Assembly (NCBI RefSeq): GCF_010993955.1
Contig: NZ_WIXL01000010.1
Location: 46,693-110,692 of the forward strand
DNA length: 64,000 bases
Source: Oceanobacillus halotolerans
Lineage (GTDB): Bacteria; Bacillota; Bacilli; Bacillales; Amphibacillaceae
Direction of reading: 5' to 3'
Under the pieces are notes generated by a model, which saw nothing but the letters and a program-made list of their open reading frames with translations, did no database searches and was not told where the DNA came from. Positions 8,685 through 17,410 of this stretch are shown piece after piece (the stretch's first letter is position 1; each line of letters begins with the position of its first letter). The position numbers and the translations under genes are program-made.

Positions 8685-9833
8685 TTACCTTTTTTTCGCT
8701 GCCTCCGTCATTTGATGCCAAATCGAACCTTTTGCTTCCTCACCGCCCTCAATTCGCGCTAATGCCATCTTTACTTGCATGCGAACTTCAAATTCTGGAT
8801 CATCTGCTGATTGCTGCAGCGCTGGAATGGCAGTATCATCCCCTACTTCATATAAAAACATGGCAGCTCGCCAGCGCACCAGTCGATTAGGGTCTTGTAA
8901 TGCATGGATCATTTCTGGGATTGCTTCTTTAAAGCCAAGATCTGATAGGCAATCACCAGCCGTGCGCCGAACATTCACAGCTTTATCTTTTAATGCTTTA
9001 TATAAATAAGGCAATACTTCTGGTTCTTCAATCATCCCTAGATAGGCAGTTGCAAGGCGTCTAATCGATGCTTTACTATCATCTAATGCTTTATTTAAAA
9101 TGGGAAGATCTTCTAAAGTAGGTTCCATTCGGTCAAGTGCAGCATAGCGCTCTTTCCAACTCGGACTGTCAAGCATGTCTAATGTAACCTGTTCTCGTGA
9201 TGGCCTCATGTCTTCTTGGTTTTCATTTTCGAGTGCCATTTGAACAAGCGTATCAATTCTCTTTTCATCATAGCTTGCTTCCAGTTCTTCGACTACTTCT
9301 TTTCCGATTTCATCAATATCTCCGTAACGTGGATTTTGTTCCACCCATTTTCGTTCCATTAGCATATTACTCGATGCTTCGGAGGCTTTTAAGGTCGCAT
9401 TCATGAACCGTTCTGGAAGACCAAATCGTTGTTCATCATCCCCTTCTTGTAATTTTACTTGTACAGGGATGTCCCGAAACATTTGAATAAAAACTTTAAT
9501 TTCGCCAAATGAGTCATCTACATTCGATTCTATACCGTTATTATCAATTTCTGTAAGGTTTTCAGAAGACCCTAGTACCTGACGTACTTCTGGAAGAATT
9601 TCCTCCCATGGGACACGTGGGTTTCGCTCTAGTGCAATAAAGTCAATCACACGATATAACCCTTTTACACCATTAATGTTAAATAAACTAAGAATATAAT
9701 CAGGGGCACTATCCAAATCATCATCTTGTTTATAATTTTCTGTTTGTCCATCAGGCAAACTTTCGTCTACATTGATCTTCATGGAATGAGGACTGGGTGT
9801 AGGCTCGATTGAGACGATTTTCACGTTTATCAT
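8685..9833 (-). CDS. cvfC: Conserved virulence factor C-like HEAT-repeat protein (YpgR-like)
   Basis: This 382-residue protein matches the CvfC/YpgR family; S. aureus CvfC is of similar length. The N-terminus (TPSPHSMKINVDESLPDG, then FNINGVKGLYRVIDFIALER) is an Nfu N-terminal-like domain. The C-terminal half consists of HEAT-like repeats (SWKERYAALDRMEPTLEDLP; DPNRLVRWRAAMFLYEVGDD). CvfC affects virulence gene expression in Staphylococcus, but its biochemical role is not settled. No iron-sulfur CxxC motif is present, so it is not a functional Nfu scaffold. It is divergent from cypC. Confidence 0.82.
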   Translation of the reverse strand: MINVKIVSIEPTPSPHSMKINVDESLPDGQTENYKQDDDLDSAPDYILSLFNINGVKGLYRVIDFIALERNPRVPWEEILPEVRQVLGSSENLTEIDNNGIESNVDDSFGEIKVFIQMFRDIPVQVKLQEGDDEQRFGLPERFMNATLKASEASSNMLMERKWVEQNPRYGDIDEIGKEVVEELEASYDEKRIDTLVQMALENENQEDMRPSREQVTLDMLDSPSWKERYAALDRMEPTLEDLPILNKALDDSKASIRRLATAYLGMIEEPEVLPYLYKALKDKAVNVRRTAGDCLSDLGFKEAIPEMIHALQDPNRLVRWRAAMFLYEVGDDTAIPALQQSADDPEFEVRMQVKMALARIEGGEEAKGSIWHQMTEAAKKR

Positions 9834-9998
9834 CCTTTCCGATAAAAAGTTTTCACTATTATCGTGATGTTAACAAATAATGACGGGTGAATCCATTATC
9901 GCGATTGCATTTTATGTCTATGCCATCAATAAATTACAAATAAATTTTGTTATGCACGAGATACTAACAATAGACAACTTTTAAAAGAAGGTGTAAAA

Positions 9999-11261
9999 AT
10001 GACATCAAATTACCAAATTCCAGTAGACCATGGCACCGATAATAGTTTGCAATTATTGATGGAGGGGTATCATTATATTCCAAATCGGTGTCGCAAATAT
10101 AATACGAAAATCTTTGAAACACATATTTTGGGTGGACAAAAGGCGATTTGTATCCAGGGAAAAGAAGCGGCTGAAATTTTTTACGATAATGAACGGTTTC
10201 AACGAAAAGGGGCCGCACCTCCACGGATTCAGAAATCCTTATTTGGAGTGAATGCCGTTCAAACGATGGATGGAAAAGCACATCAGCATCGAAAAAAGTT
10301 ATTTATGTCCCTAATGACACCAGAACGTATTCAATTGCTAAAAGAGATTACCGAACAACAATGGGATATTGCAATTGATAAATGGGAGAATATGGATGGT
10401 CGTATCGAATTGTTTACGGAGACTGAAGAAATGATGACACGTATAGCGTGCCAATGGGCTGGTGTTCCGTTACGTGCAAGTGAATTAACAGCAAGAGCAA
10501 GTGACTTAGGTGCGTTGATTGATGCATTTGGTGCAGTTGGTCCTAGACATTGGCATGGAAGAATAGCAAGACCAAGAATTGAGGCATGGATTATGAATGT
10601 GATAGACCAAGTACGAAACGGCAATTTAAAGCCACCAGAAGATACACCGTTACATGCATTTAGTTGGCACCGTGATTTAAATGGAAATTTGTTAAGTACA
10701 AATATGGCAGCTGTTGAGTTAATTAATATTATACGACCAATTGTAGCGATTGGCCGGTATATTACATTTGGTGCATTAGCGTTACATGATTATCCAGAAA
10801 CAAAAGAAAAGTTACAAGAGGATGATGGAACCTACAGCCAAATGTTTGTCCAAGAGGTTCGCCGCTATTATCCATTTGGTCCGTTTCTTGGTGCACGTGT
10901 CAAAAAAGACTTCACATGGAATGGACATGCCTTTAAACAAGGGACGATGGTGTTATTAGATATTTATGGAACCAATCATGATCCAGAACTCTGGGATAAC
11001 CCAGATAGGTTCTACCCTGAACGCTTCTATAATTGGGAAGGAAGTCCATTTGATTTCATTCCACAAGGTGGAGGAGATTATCATATGGGCCATCGTTGTG
11101 CTGGAGAATGGGTAACCATTGAGGTCATGAAAACAAGTTTAGATATAATGGCCAAAAAACTTGCATATTCTGTCCCTGACCAAAACTTAGAATTCAGTAT
11201 GGTACGGATGCCGTCTATTCCAAAGAGTCGATTCATTATCGAAAATGTGCGTAGAATATAA
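9999..11261 (+). CDS. cypC: Fatty-acid peroxygenase, cytochrome P450 CYP152
   Basis: This hydrogen-peroxide-dependent P450 hydroxylates fatty acids at the alpha or beta carbon without a reductase partner. The 420-residue protein aligns along its length with B. subtilis P450-BSbeta (YbdT/CypC): FQRKGAAPPRIQKSLFGVNA, DAFGAVGPRHWHGR, FVQEVRRYYPFGPFLGA. The arginine of INIIRPIVAIG replaces the usual I-helix acid/threonine pair and is the residue known in this family to bind the substrate carboxylate. The heme thiolate cysteine is in MGHRCAGEW. The start has an AAGAAGG site. It is probably monocistronic. CYP152 enzymes can also decarboxylate fatty acids to alkenes. Confidence 0.94.
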   Translation: MTSNYQIPVDHGTDNSLQLLMEGYHYIPNRCRKYNTKIFETHILGGQKAICIQGKEAAEIFYDNERFQRKGAAPPRIQKSLFGVNAVQTMDGKAHQHRKKLFMSLMTPERIQLLKEITEQQWDIAIDKWENMDGRIELFTETEEMMTRIACQWAGVPLRASELTARASDLGALIDAFGAVGPRHWHGRIARPRIEAWIMNVIDQVRNGNLKPPEDTPLHAFSWHRDLNGNLLSTNMAAVELINIIRPIVAIGRYITFGALALHDYPETKEKLQEDDGTYSQMFVQEVRRYYPFGPFLGARVKKDFTWNGHAFKQGTMVLLDIYGTNHDPELWDNPDRFYPERFYNWEGSPFDFIPQGGGDYHMGHRCAGEWVTIEVMKTSLDIMAKKLAYSVPDQNLEFSMVRMPSIPKSRFIIENVRRI

Positions 11262-11266
11262 TCTTT

Positions 11267-11312
11267 GTCAATCATGTAAATGGTTGAAGTGGTTTGCATT
11301 TACATGATTGAC
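11267..11312. repeat. 16-bp perfect inverted repeat after cypC
   Basis: GTCAATCATGTAAATG pairs perfectly with its inverse after a 14-base loop. No T-run follows on either strand, so it is not a typical terminator. It lies between cypC and the mhqR promoter and could be an mRNA 3'-end stabiliser or a protein-binding site. Confidence 0.65.
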
Positions 11313-11338
11313 GTTTCTATGTAAATTAGTATATAATT

Positions 11339-11354
11339 ATTTCGAATTCGAGAT
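11339..11354. promoter_or_regulatory. MhqR box upstream of mhqR
   Basis: ATTTCGAATTCGAGAT differs at one base from the palindrome ATCTCGAATTCGAGAT, which I recall as the core of the MhqR operator of B. subtilis. It overlaps an AT-rich promoter region 20 bases before the start codon, consistent with autoregulation. Confidence 0.6.
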
Positions 11355-11374
11355 TTTTTAAAGGAATGATAAAG

Positions 11375-11821
11375 ATGGCTGAAAAGAGGGAACAAGAAAA
11401 TTTGTCGTTAAAGTTATTTGTTGTATTAACGCGTGCATTACAATCCATAAAAAAACAAGTGGAAGCAGATATTAGAAGCTACGGACTAAATACGACCGAG
11501 TTTGGTGTACTAGAATTGTTATTTCATAAAGGCGATCAACCGATTCAAAAAATTGGGGATAAAGTATTGCTGGCTAGTAGTAGTATTACCTATGTCGTTG
11601 ACAAACTAGAAGAGAAAAAGTATTTAGAGCGTAGACCTTGTCCAACAGATCGCCGCATAACACATGCTGTATTAACAGATAAAGGCCGTGAGTTAATGGA
11701 GGAGATCTTTCCGAAACATAGGGAAGCGGTGCACAACATATTTGAGGGATTATCAACAACTGAGAAGGAAACAATGATTACACAGTTGAAAAAGTTAGGT
11801 CTTTATGCCGAAGATCTTTAA
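11375..11821 (+). CDS. mhqR: MarR-family quinone-responsive repressor MhqR
   Basis: This 148-residue winged-helix regulator closely resembles B. subtilis MhqR (YkvE), which represses genes for dioxygenases, quinone reductases and esterases until 2-methylhydroquinone or catechol-like compounds appear. Diagnostic stretches are LSLKLFVVLTRALQSI, LNTTEFGVLELLFHKGDQPI and SSSITYVVDKLEEKKYLER, with the wing CPTDRRITHAVLTDKG. The ATG at 11375 is preferred to that at 11366 because AAAGGA (11360-11365) is 9 bases upstream. An MhqR box covers its own promoter. It lies next to a WrbA-type quinone reductase, which fits the regulon. Confidence 0.85.
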   Translation: MAEKREQENLSLKLFVVLTRALQSIKKQVEADIRSYGLNTTEFGVLELLFHKGDQPIQKIGDKVLLASSSITYVVDKLEEKKYLERRPCPTDRRITHAVLTDKGRELMEEIFPKHREAVHNIFEGLSTTEKETMITQLKKLGLYAEDL

Positions 11822-11846
11822 TTTATAGAGCTGCTTTTTGAATATA

Positions 11847-11865
11847 TTTCCGGTATTTGGAAATC
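11847..11865. promoter_or_regulatory. Inverted repeat upstream of the quinone reductase gene
   Basis: ATTTCC and GGAAAT are separated by 7 bases in the mhqR-wrbA gap. It could be an operator, but it does not match the MhqR box. The regulator is unknown. Confidence 0.3.
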
Positions 11866-11910
11866 CTAATTATTACTGTTTATATACTTACATAAAAGGA
11901 GATGATACAT

Positions 11911-12513
11911 TTGGCAAAAGTAAATCTAGCAGTTATTTATTATAGTTCAACAGGAACCAATTATCAGTTAGCACAGTGGGCTGAAGCAGGCGCTAAGGAC
12001 GCTGGAGCAGAAGTAAAGGTTGTGAAAGTTCCAGAACTTGCACCTGAAGAGGCAATTGCATCTAATCCTGCTTGGAAAGACCATTATGAAGCAACAAAGG
12101 ATGTACCAGAGGCAACCTCAGATGATATTGAATGGGCAGATGCTATTATTTTTAGTGTACCAACAAGATTTGGCAATTTACCAGCACAAATGAAGCAATT
12201 TTTAGACACACAAGGTGGACTATGGGCTAATGGGAAAACGGTAAATAAAGTAGTAAGTGGTATGACATCAGCACAAAACCCACATGGTGGTCAAGAGGCG
12301 ACACTCCTTGCTCTATATACTTCTATGATGCACTGGGGTGCCATTATAGCTACCCCTGGATATACCGATCCTGTATTATTTGGAGCAGGAGGAAACCCAT
12401 ATGGAACTAGTGTATCAGTTGACCAAGATAATAAGATGGTTGAAGATGTAGAAGCTGCGGTTAAACATCAAGCGAAACGAACCGTTGATATTGCACAACG
12501 CGTAAAAGGATAA
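11911..12513 (+). CDS. WrbA-type NAD(P)H:quinone oxidoreductase
   Basis: This flavodoxin-fold enzyme uses FMN and NAD(P)H to reduce quinones by two electrons and so avoids semiquinone radicals. The 200-residue protein shows the FMN phosphate loop YYSSTGTNYQLAQW, the FSVPTRFGNLPAQMKQFLD block and the active-site loop GMTSAQNPHGGQEATL. These are typical of WrbA and type IV NQO. The TTG at 11911 has AAAGGAG 9 bases upstream, whereas an ATG at 11902 would overlap that site. It is probably induced by the same quinone signals that act through the adjacent mhqR. Confidence 0.88.
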   Translation: MAKVNLAVIYYSSTGTNYQLAQWAEAGAKDAGAEVKVVKVPELAPEEAIASNPAWKDHYEATKDVPEATSDDIEWADAIIFSVPTRFGNLPAQMKQFLDTQGGLWANGKTVNKVVSGMTSAQNPHGGQEATLLALYTSMMHWGAIIATPGYTDPVLFGAGGNPYGTSVSVDQDNKMVEDVEAAVKHQAKRTVDIAQRVKG

Positions 12514-12526
12514 AGAAATAGGAGAG

Positions 12527-12559
12527 AGCTGGTCAGGGGATTACTGGTCAGCTTTTTTC
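12527..12559 (+). terminator. Terminator after the quinone reductase gene
   Basis: AGCTGGTCAG pairs with CTGGTCAGCT (two G-T pairs), followed by TTTTTT. Confidence 0.75.
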
Positions 12560-12644
12560 ATATTTGCTTGGACAATCTCCCCTATATTATGCTTACAAAT
12601 AGAATCTTTTAAGAAATGGTAAAAAATGTAGATAGGATGACACG

Positions 12645-13841
12645 ATGACAAATATAGTTAATATACATGCGAAAAAGAAATTTGTTCAGCAATATCAAAA
12701 AGGATTTCCCCTTATTAATAAAGATACGATTATGGATGCAGGAGTTTTGCAAGGGGAAGGAAGTATTATACATCTCCATGATCATAGTGGAAAATTTATA
12801 GCAAAGGGGTATTATGGAAGGCAGAATAAAGGAATTGGGTGGATTCTTACAACGGACAAAAAACAAAAGATTGACGAGTCTTTCTTTGAACATAAAATGG
12901 TAGAGGCAATGAATAAGAGGCAATCCTTTTATAATGATACGGAAACAACCGCCTTCCGCATATTTAATGGTGAAGGAGATGGAATAGGTGGCTTAACAAT
13001 TGATTATTATGCAGGTTATTATGTGATTAATTGGTATAGTGCAGGGATATATGCGTTTAAGGAATTTGTGATCCGTGCTCTAGATAACATAGCAGATTAT
13101 AAAGCAATTTATGAAAAGAAACGTTTTGATACAAAAGGTCACTATATTGATGATGATGATTTTGTAAAAGGGGAACGCGGTGAATTTCCGACTATTGTGA
13201 AGGAAAATGGTATGCAGTATGCCGTTTATCTAAACGATGGTGCCATGGTTGGGATTTTTCTTGATCAACGAGATGTGCGGAAAGCGATTCGCGATCGTTA
13301 TGCCATTGACAAAAATGCATTAAATACATTTTCTTATACAGGAGCCTTTTCTGTTGCAGCTGCATTAGGTGGTTCAGTGAAAACAACTAACGTTGATCTC
13401 GCAAAACGGAGTAAAGGAAAAACAATAGAACAATTCAGTGTGAATGGGATCGATTTCGAACAACAGGACATTATTGTAATGGATGTCTTTGATTACTTTA
13501 AATATGCGAAACGGAAAAATTTGACCTATGATCTCGTTATTTTAGACCCGCCGAGTTTTGCACGTTCCAAAAAACGTACCTTTAGTACTGCGAAAGATTA
13601 TCCGGATTTACTGAAAGATGCGATTCAGATCACGGAGAAAAACGGGCTGATTATTGCTTCAACCAATAATGCGTCGTTTGGTATGAAAAAATTCAAAGGG
13701 TTTATTAAGAAGGCCTTTGAGGAAATGGGTAGTTCTTATAAGGTAATAGAGGAATTCTCATTACCAGAAGATTTCACAGTTCATCCATCTTTTCCTCAGG
13801 GGAATTATTTAAAAGTCGTGATTGTTGAGAAAAGGTCATAA
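12645..13841 (+). CDS. Class I SAM-dependent rRNA methyltransferase, RlmI-like
   Basis: This 398-residue enzyme belongs to the RlmI/RlmK-type family, which makes 5-methylcytosine in large-subunit rRNA. The N-terminal PUA-like domain spans about residues 1-75. A ribosomal-RNA-binding middle part contains IFNGEGDGIGGLTIDYY. The Rossmann domain has the SAM motif NTFSYTGAFSVAAALGG and the catalytic motif LVILDPPSFARSK. It looks orthologous to the single Bacillus member (YwbD), but the exact target base is inferred. It has its own terminator-bounded unit and is followed by repeats. Confidence 0.85.
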   Translation: MTNIVNIHAKKKFVQQYQKGFPLINKDTIMDAGVLQGEGSIIHLHDHSGKFIAKGYYGRQNKGIGWILTTDKKQKIDESFFEHKMVEAMNKRQSFYNDTETTAFRIFNGEGDGIGGLTIDYYAGYYVINWYSAGIYAFKEFVIRALDNIADYKAIYEKKRFDTKGHYIDDDDFVKGERGEFPTIVKENGMQYAVYLNDGAMVGIFLDQRDVRKAIRDRYAIDKNALNTFSYTGAFSVAAALGGSVKTTNVDLAKRSKGKTIEQFSVNGIDFEQQDIIVMDVFDYFKYAKRKNLTYDLVILDPPSFARSKKRTFSTAKDYPDLLKDAIQITEKNGLIIASTNNASFGMKKFKGFIKKAFEEMGSSYKVIEEFSLPEDFTVHPSFPQGNYLKVVIVEKRS

Positions 13842-13844
13842 GTA

Positions 13845-14125
13845 CGCTTTAGTGACCGAATCAGCAGGGTATGTTGTATAGGGAACACGCTTGTCAATGC
13901 CTGAATCAGCAAAGAAAGACGTGAAAAGATAGTAGCGCGCGCTTGTCAGTGACCGAATTAGCACATAATGTGGTAGAAGGGTAACAGATCACGCCTCTCT
14001 GTGACTGATTCGGCATGCAAAGTTGTAAAAAGGTAACAGAGGAAGCTTCTCAGTGCCAGAATCAGAAAGCAAAATAGAAAAAGGTCATAGAGCACGTTTC
14101 TCAATGACCGATTCAGAAAGAAAAG
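13845..14125. repeat. Repeat family H, copy 1: six degenerate units of about 51 bp
   Basis: A motif of the type GTGACCGAATCAGCA recurs near 13862, 13898, 13949, 14001, 14053 and 14103, spaced about 51 bases apart except for the first gap of 36. Between the motifs lie GGTAACAGA and CACGC-like segments. The same units are seen at 28770-28985 and 49355-49470. There is no coding potential. Confidence 0.6.
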
Positions 14126-14139
14126 CCATCAAAAGTTGT

Positions 14140-14296
14140 GGCAAAAAGCGCCACGACGAGGCTTGACTTATGCTTGCCAGATAAGAAACAAAACGTTCTT
14201 ACTGCATAAGTGCAACTAAGGCTTTTGCCATAAGAACTCGGCGAAAAGCCTAGTTTTCTAATCGGGGGTGATCATGGCGCTTCTAGCTTTTGTTAA
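14140..14296. repeat. Repeat family C, copy 2
   Basis: The copy starts at GCAAAAAGCGCCACGACG and ends at the GATCATGGCGCTTCTAGC block. Its right end provides the last codons and stop of the broken TetR gene on the other strand. Confidence 0.75.
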
Positions 14297-14862
14297 CAAA
14301 TAATCCATTCTGTAGGATGTGTTTGATATAAGACAACCACTCGGGTTGAGGAATGTCTGAATGGTTAGGAATATCAATTGTTTGGAAAATAAAACCTAAG
14401 ATTAAGGTGTCTGGGATAGAAGGATCTAATCGCTTCTCTTTTCTTCCGAGGTCAACAAAGCTTTGTAAAAAACGGTACATATCATGATGCAGTTGTTCCA
14501 ATTGTTCTAAATTAGTTTTAACTGCTTCATTGGTTTCAGGAATTTTAAAGGCGATTTTCGGTATGTTATAAACCTCATTATCTTGAAAAATAATATGTAT
14601 TAGAAAATCAATTGACGCAAAAAACTGTCATATGCTTTGAACTGTTGTAATGTTAATAGGAATTTCTCCATTTCATATACCATATATTCCGTTATTAAAG
14701 CTTCTTTATTTCCATAGTATTTATATAATGTTCCCCTTGCAATGTCCAGTTGTTCTGGAACGGAACGAAATGTAAATCCCTCATATCCGTGTTGGAGTAG
14801 AGTTTTTTTTTGTTGTTTGATAAAGTGTCTCTTTCGAAAATTTCCGATCTCGTGCTATTTTA
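14283..14862 (-). pseudogene. TetR/AcrR-family regulator with two frameshifts
   Basis: Three reading frames together spell a TetR regulator. ARDRKFSKETLYQTTKK breaks in an A9 run near 14813. HGYEGFTFRSVPEQLDIARG and TLYKYYGNKEALITEYM (the helix-turn-helix) then break near 14615 at a T6 run. The third part, ending in LEQLEQLHHDMYRFLQSF, continues to the stop at 14283. No start codon with a ribosome binding site is visible at the N-terminus. Both breaks are in homopolymers, so sequencing error is possible, but the missing start argues for real decay. Repeat C2 overlaps the 3' end. Confidence 0.75.
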
Positions 14863-14867
14863 TGTCC

Positions 14868-15320
14868 TCAACTTTCCCTGATTGATTTGATTGTTTGTTT
14901 CAGTAACGTTTCAAATTTTGTTTTATCTTCATCAGTGAATGGTTTTGGTCCCTTTGTTTTTTGCCCACTTCTTCTAGCCTTGGCACTTAGATGGCGTGCC
15001 TGTAGCAATTGGTCAATATTTTCATTCGTATACTGGAACCCTTTATGATGTAAAATGATGCACCCTTTTCCTAATCCAAGGGAAGCCAAACCATAATCCT
15101 GTGTAATAATAATATCATGCTTTTGCGCGAGTTTCATGATACGATAGTCTGCCGCATCAGAACCGGTATCAACATAAATCGTTTCCACTCCCTCTTTAGG
15201 TTCATCATGGGAAAAGTGACTAAAGCTTTTCACTAACACAACAGGGATATGAGCTTTCTTTGCAACAGAAATAACGATATCTTTTACGGGGCTTGCGTCT
15301 GCATCCACATATATTTTCAT
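14868..15320 (-). CDS. yqxD: YaiI/YqxD family protein (UPF0178)
   Basis: This 150-residue cytoplasmic protein of the YaiI/YqxD family has a PIN/NYN-like fold by family assignment. Seen directly are the N-terminal [14 protein letters not shown] with its acidic cluster, [19 protein letters not shown], and [18 protein letters not shown]. These acidic positions resemble the metal site of PIN-like nucleases, but no activity has been shown as far as I know. A basic C-terminus ([17 protein letters not shown]) completes it. The start has an AAGGAGA site. Confidence 0.9.
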   Translation of the reverse strand: MKIYVDADASPVKDIVISVAKKAHIPVVLVKSFSHFSHDEPKEGVETIYVDTGSDAADYRIMKLAQKHDIIITQDYGLASLGLGKGCIILHHKGFQYTNENIDQLLQARHLSAKARRSGQKTKGPKPFTDEDKTKFETLLKQTIKSIRES

Positions 15321-15469
15321 CGTATGTATCTCCTTTTAATATCAGTAAGTTGATTGTGAGGATAATGGCAGTCGCTATATTTGTCAACTTTGAAATGTAA
15401 ATGGTGAATAGAAAAAGGAAGTAGGAGCAAGATATGGATAAACATGTTGTTTACATTATAAATCAAGGC

Positions 15470-15583
15470 TGTTTTCCCTCAGGGTTGGTTTAGCACTCAT
15501 CCTATAAAGAGGATGATCATAACTACTGCGCATTATATAGATTATGCGACGTAGAAAACAACAAAGTATGCGAAAAGAGCCTA
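15470..15583. repeat. Repeat family F, partial copy 8
   Basis: The stretch carries the right-end sequence of repeat F (ACTGCGCATTATATAGA, GCGACGTAGAAAACAACAAA, GTATGCGAAAAGAGCC). A short GGATGATC hairpin stands where the GC-rich interior would be. Confidence 0.55.
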
Positions 15584-15608
15584 AATTAAATTCATGGAGG
15601 TAAAGCTA

Positions 15609-16121
15609 ATGGGTATATTAGGAGGAAATCCAAAAGAAGAACCAATGCATTATGGTGAGGTATTTGGAACATGGACATTCTTAATGAGTTCTCAATCGTT
15701 AGTGGCTGGCTATCAAACACTTTATAATCATACTGGTGATGGTGATTTGAAAAAAATCATAAAAGAAGCAATTGATGATTGCCAGGATGCAATTACAAAA
15801 GTGGAAGCATTATTAAAAGAAAATGGTGTAGGACTTCCACCAGCCCCACCCGAACGGCCAGAAGCACAACTAGATGATGTTCCAGTTGGTGCTAGGTTTC
15901 AAGACAAAGAAATTGCAGCAATGGTAGCAAAAGATAATGCTGCTGGGTTAGTAGCATGCAGTAAGATAATGGGAGAGTCTATCCGAGAAGATATCGCAAC
16001 GATGTTTGGAGAAATTCATACAAAAAAGGCAACATTAGGAGCAAAAATTCTTCGGCTAAATAAGGAAAAAGGATGGCTTATTGCTCCACCATTGCATCAA
16101 CAGCCATCGGAAAATGATTAA
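15609..16121 (+). CDS. DUF3231 family protein (single domain)
   Basis: This 170-residue all-helical protein is recognised as DUF3231, a family thought to have a ferritin-like four-helix fold. Many members carry two copies (about 330 residues); this one has a single domain. Visible blocks are PMHYGEVFGTWTFLMSSQSL, the proline-rich LPPAPPERPEAQ linker and ATMFGEIHTKKATLGAKILR. The function is unknown. The ATG at 15609 is used because GGAGG (15596-15600) is 8 bases upstream and overlaps the earlier ATG at 15594. Confidence 0.78.
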   Translation: MGILGGNPKEEPMHYGEVFGTWTFLMSSQSLVAGYQTLYNHTGDGDLKKIIKEAIDDCQDAITKVEALLKENGVGLPPAPPERPEAQLDDVPVGARFQDKEIAAMVAKDNAAGLVACSKIMGESIREDIATMFGEIHTKKATLGAKILRLNKEKGWLIAPPLHQQPSEND

Positions 16122-16131
16122 AAGAAAAAAC

Positions 16132-16170
16132 AAATCACCATTGTTGGGATACAATGGTGATTTACTATTT
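16132..16170 (+). terminator. Terminator-like hairpin after DUF3231
   Basis: AAATCACCATTGT pairs perfectly with ACAATGGTGATTT. The following T-run is weak. Confidence 0.6.
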
Positions 16171-16255
16171 CGTTTGGCAATACGCTCCATTTGTAAATAT
16201 TCGTCACTATGATTATGATAATAAAGGGATTAATAAAGATATAAAAGGTGATGAC

Positions 16256-16759
16256 ATGGAAAAATATATCGTAATGGATGAAATGACGAAAAGCGATTGG
16301 CCTGCTGTCCAAGCTATTTATGAGGAAGGAATCCAGACAGGGAATGCAACATTTGATACCGTAGCACCTACTTGGGAAGAGTGGAATGCACAACATATTG
16401 CATCATGTAGATTTGTTGTTCGCGAAGATGACCGTGTTATTGGCTGGATCGCGTTAAGTCCATATTCTACAAAAAGGGCCTATCAAGGGGTTGCCGAGGT
16501 TAGTATATATATTAGTCAACATAGTGCTGGAAAAGGAATTGGGCGTAAGCTGATGGAAATCTTAATTAAGGAAAGTGAGGCAAGTGGCTTTTGGACCTTA
16601 CAAGCTGGAATTTTCCCCGAAAATACCGCTAGCCTCACTTTACATAAAAAGTTTGGGTTTGAAGAGGTTGGAATAAGAAAGCGTATCGGAAAGCTTAATG
16701 GTGTGTGGCGGGATGTTGTTTTATTAGAACGTAGAAGTTCAAAAGTTGGTATGGACTAA
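16256..16759 (+). CDS. GNAT N-acetyltransferase, phosphinothricin-acetyltransferase-like
   Basis: This 167-residue acetyl-CoA-dependent acetyltransferase resembles the PAT/YwnH group, which acetylates phosphinothricin or methionine sulfoximine-like amino acids. Diagnostic parts are AVQAIYEEGIQTGNATFDTV at the N-terminus, AEVSIYISQHSAGKGIGRKL (acetyl-CoA loop, motif A) and FPENTASLTLHKKFGFEEVG. The natural substrate is unproven. AAAAGGTGA lies 5 bases before the ATG at 16256, and the longer open frame upstream runs through the preceding terminator. It is convergent with yndM. Confidence 0.82.
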   Translation: MEKYIVMDEMTKSDWPAVQAIYEEGIQTGNATFDTVAPTWEEWNAQHIASCRFVVREDDRVIGWIALSPYSTKRAYQGVAEVSIYISQHSAGKGIGRKLMEILIKESEASGFWTLQAGIFPENTASLTLHKKFGFEEVGIRKRIGKLNGVWRDVVLLERRSSKVGMD

Positions 16760-16760
16760 G

Positions 16761-16792
16761 AAAAAAGCTGACCAATATTCCTAAAGGTCAGC
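16761..16792 (-). terminator. Terminator of the YndM-like gene (possibly bidirectional)
   Basis: GCTGACC pairs with GGTCAGC. On the minus strand the hairpin is followed by TTTTTT. Confidence 0.7.
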
Positions 16793-16802
16793 TATGATGG
16801 AT

Positions 16803-17243
16803 TTATCCTTTTCGATGCTGGTCAATTTCAGATTTAGGGTCTGTTTCTTCAGCAAACTCAGTTTGTAATTGGTTTAAGGTGCGATTATCATGACGTGTTC
16901 CTGTAATTTTATTGACGACAAAACCATGTACAAATGGCTCACTACATGCGATTAAAAAAGCAGAGATAAGGGATAATGTAATAATTGGTATATTTCCCCA
17001 AATAAACATATTTCCTAATACCCATAGGGAAACAAATGTTAAGCCGAAGTCGGCAAAAGAAGCAACAACATTTCCAAACATTCGTAAAATAAGTAAATCA
17101 CCTATTGCATAAGCAATAATGGTGGTAAGAACACTAATCCAAAGTAAATTGATTAAATTAGCTTGATGAAATACACCAAAAATTGCATAAACCGTAAAGG
17201 CGATAATAACAAATTTAATTCCGATAGCTTTAATATGTTCCAT
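16803..17243 (-). CDS. YndM-like membrane protein (DUF2512)
   Basis: This 146-residue protein has four hydrophobic segments (IKFVIIAFTVYAIFGVF; LLWISVLTTIIAYAIGDLLI; VSLWVLGNMFIW; IITLSLISAFLIACSEPFVH) and a hydrophilic acidic tail, matching the YndM/DUF2512 pattern. Proteins of this family are of unknown function in sporeformers. The gene is bounded by its own terminator. Confidence 0.78.
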   Translation of the reverse strand: MEHIKAIGIKFVIIAFTVYAIFGVFHQANLINLLWISVLTTIIAYAIGDLLILRMFGNVVASFADFGLTFVSLWVLGNMFIWGNIPIITLSLISAFLIACSEPFVHGFVVNKITGTRHDNRTLNQLQTEFAEETDPKSEIDQHRKG

Positions 17244-17410
17244 ATGTTAGCCATAATCCTTTCCTATTGTTTTCTGTTAGTATTTGTCTATTGCTAAAAA
17301 TTTATGAGAGTCACATATTTTTACCAATAATATACACTTAAATTAAACTTGATCATCCTATGTAATTCATGCATAAATTCTTAAGAGACCTTATCAGATC
17401 GTTGAGGTAG

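Noticed and set aside
8550..9406. Plus-strand open frames opposite cvfC and the aldo-keto reductase
   Set aside because: They are shadows of well-supported minus-strand genes, without ribosome binding sites.
13845..14125. Possible CRISPR array, because of regularly spaced similar motifs
   Set aside because: The repeats are degenerate, the intervening sequence is itself repeated between loci, and no cas genes are present.
16154..16255. Longer start of the GNAT gene at 16256
   Set aside because: The extension runs through the right arm of the DUF3231 terminator, and AAAAGGTGA precedes the ATG at 16256.
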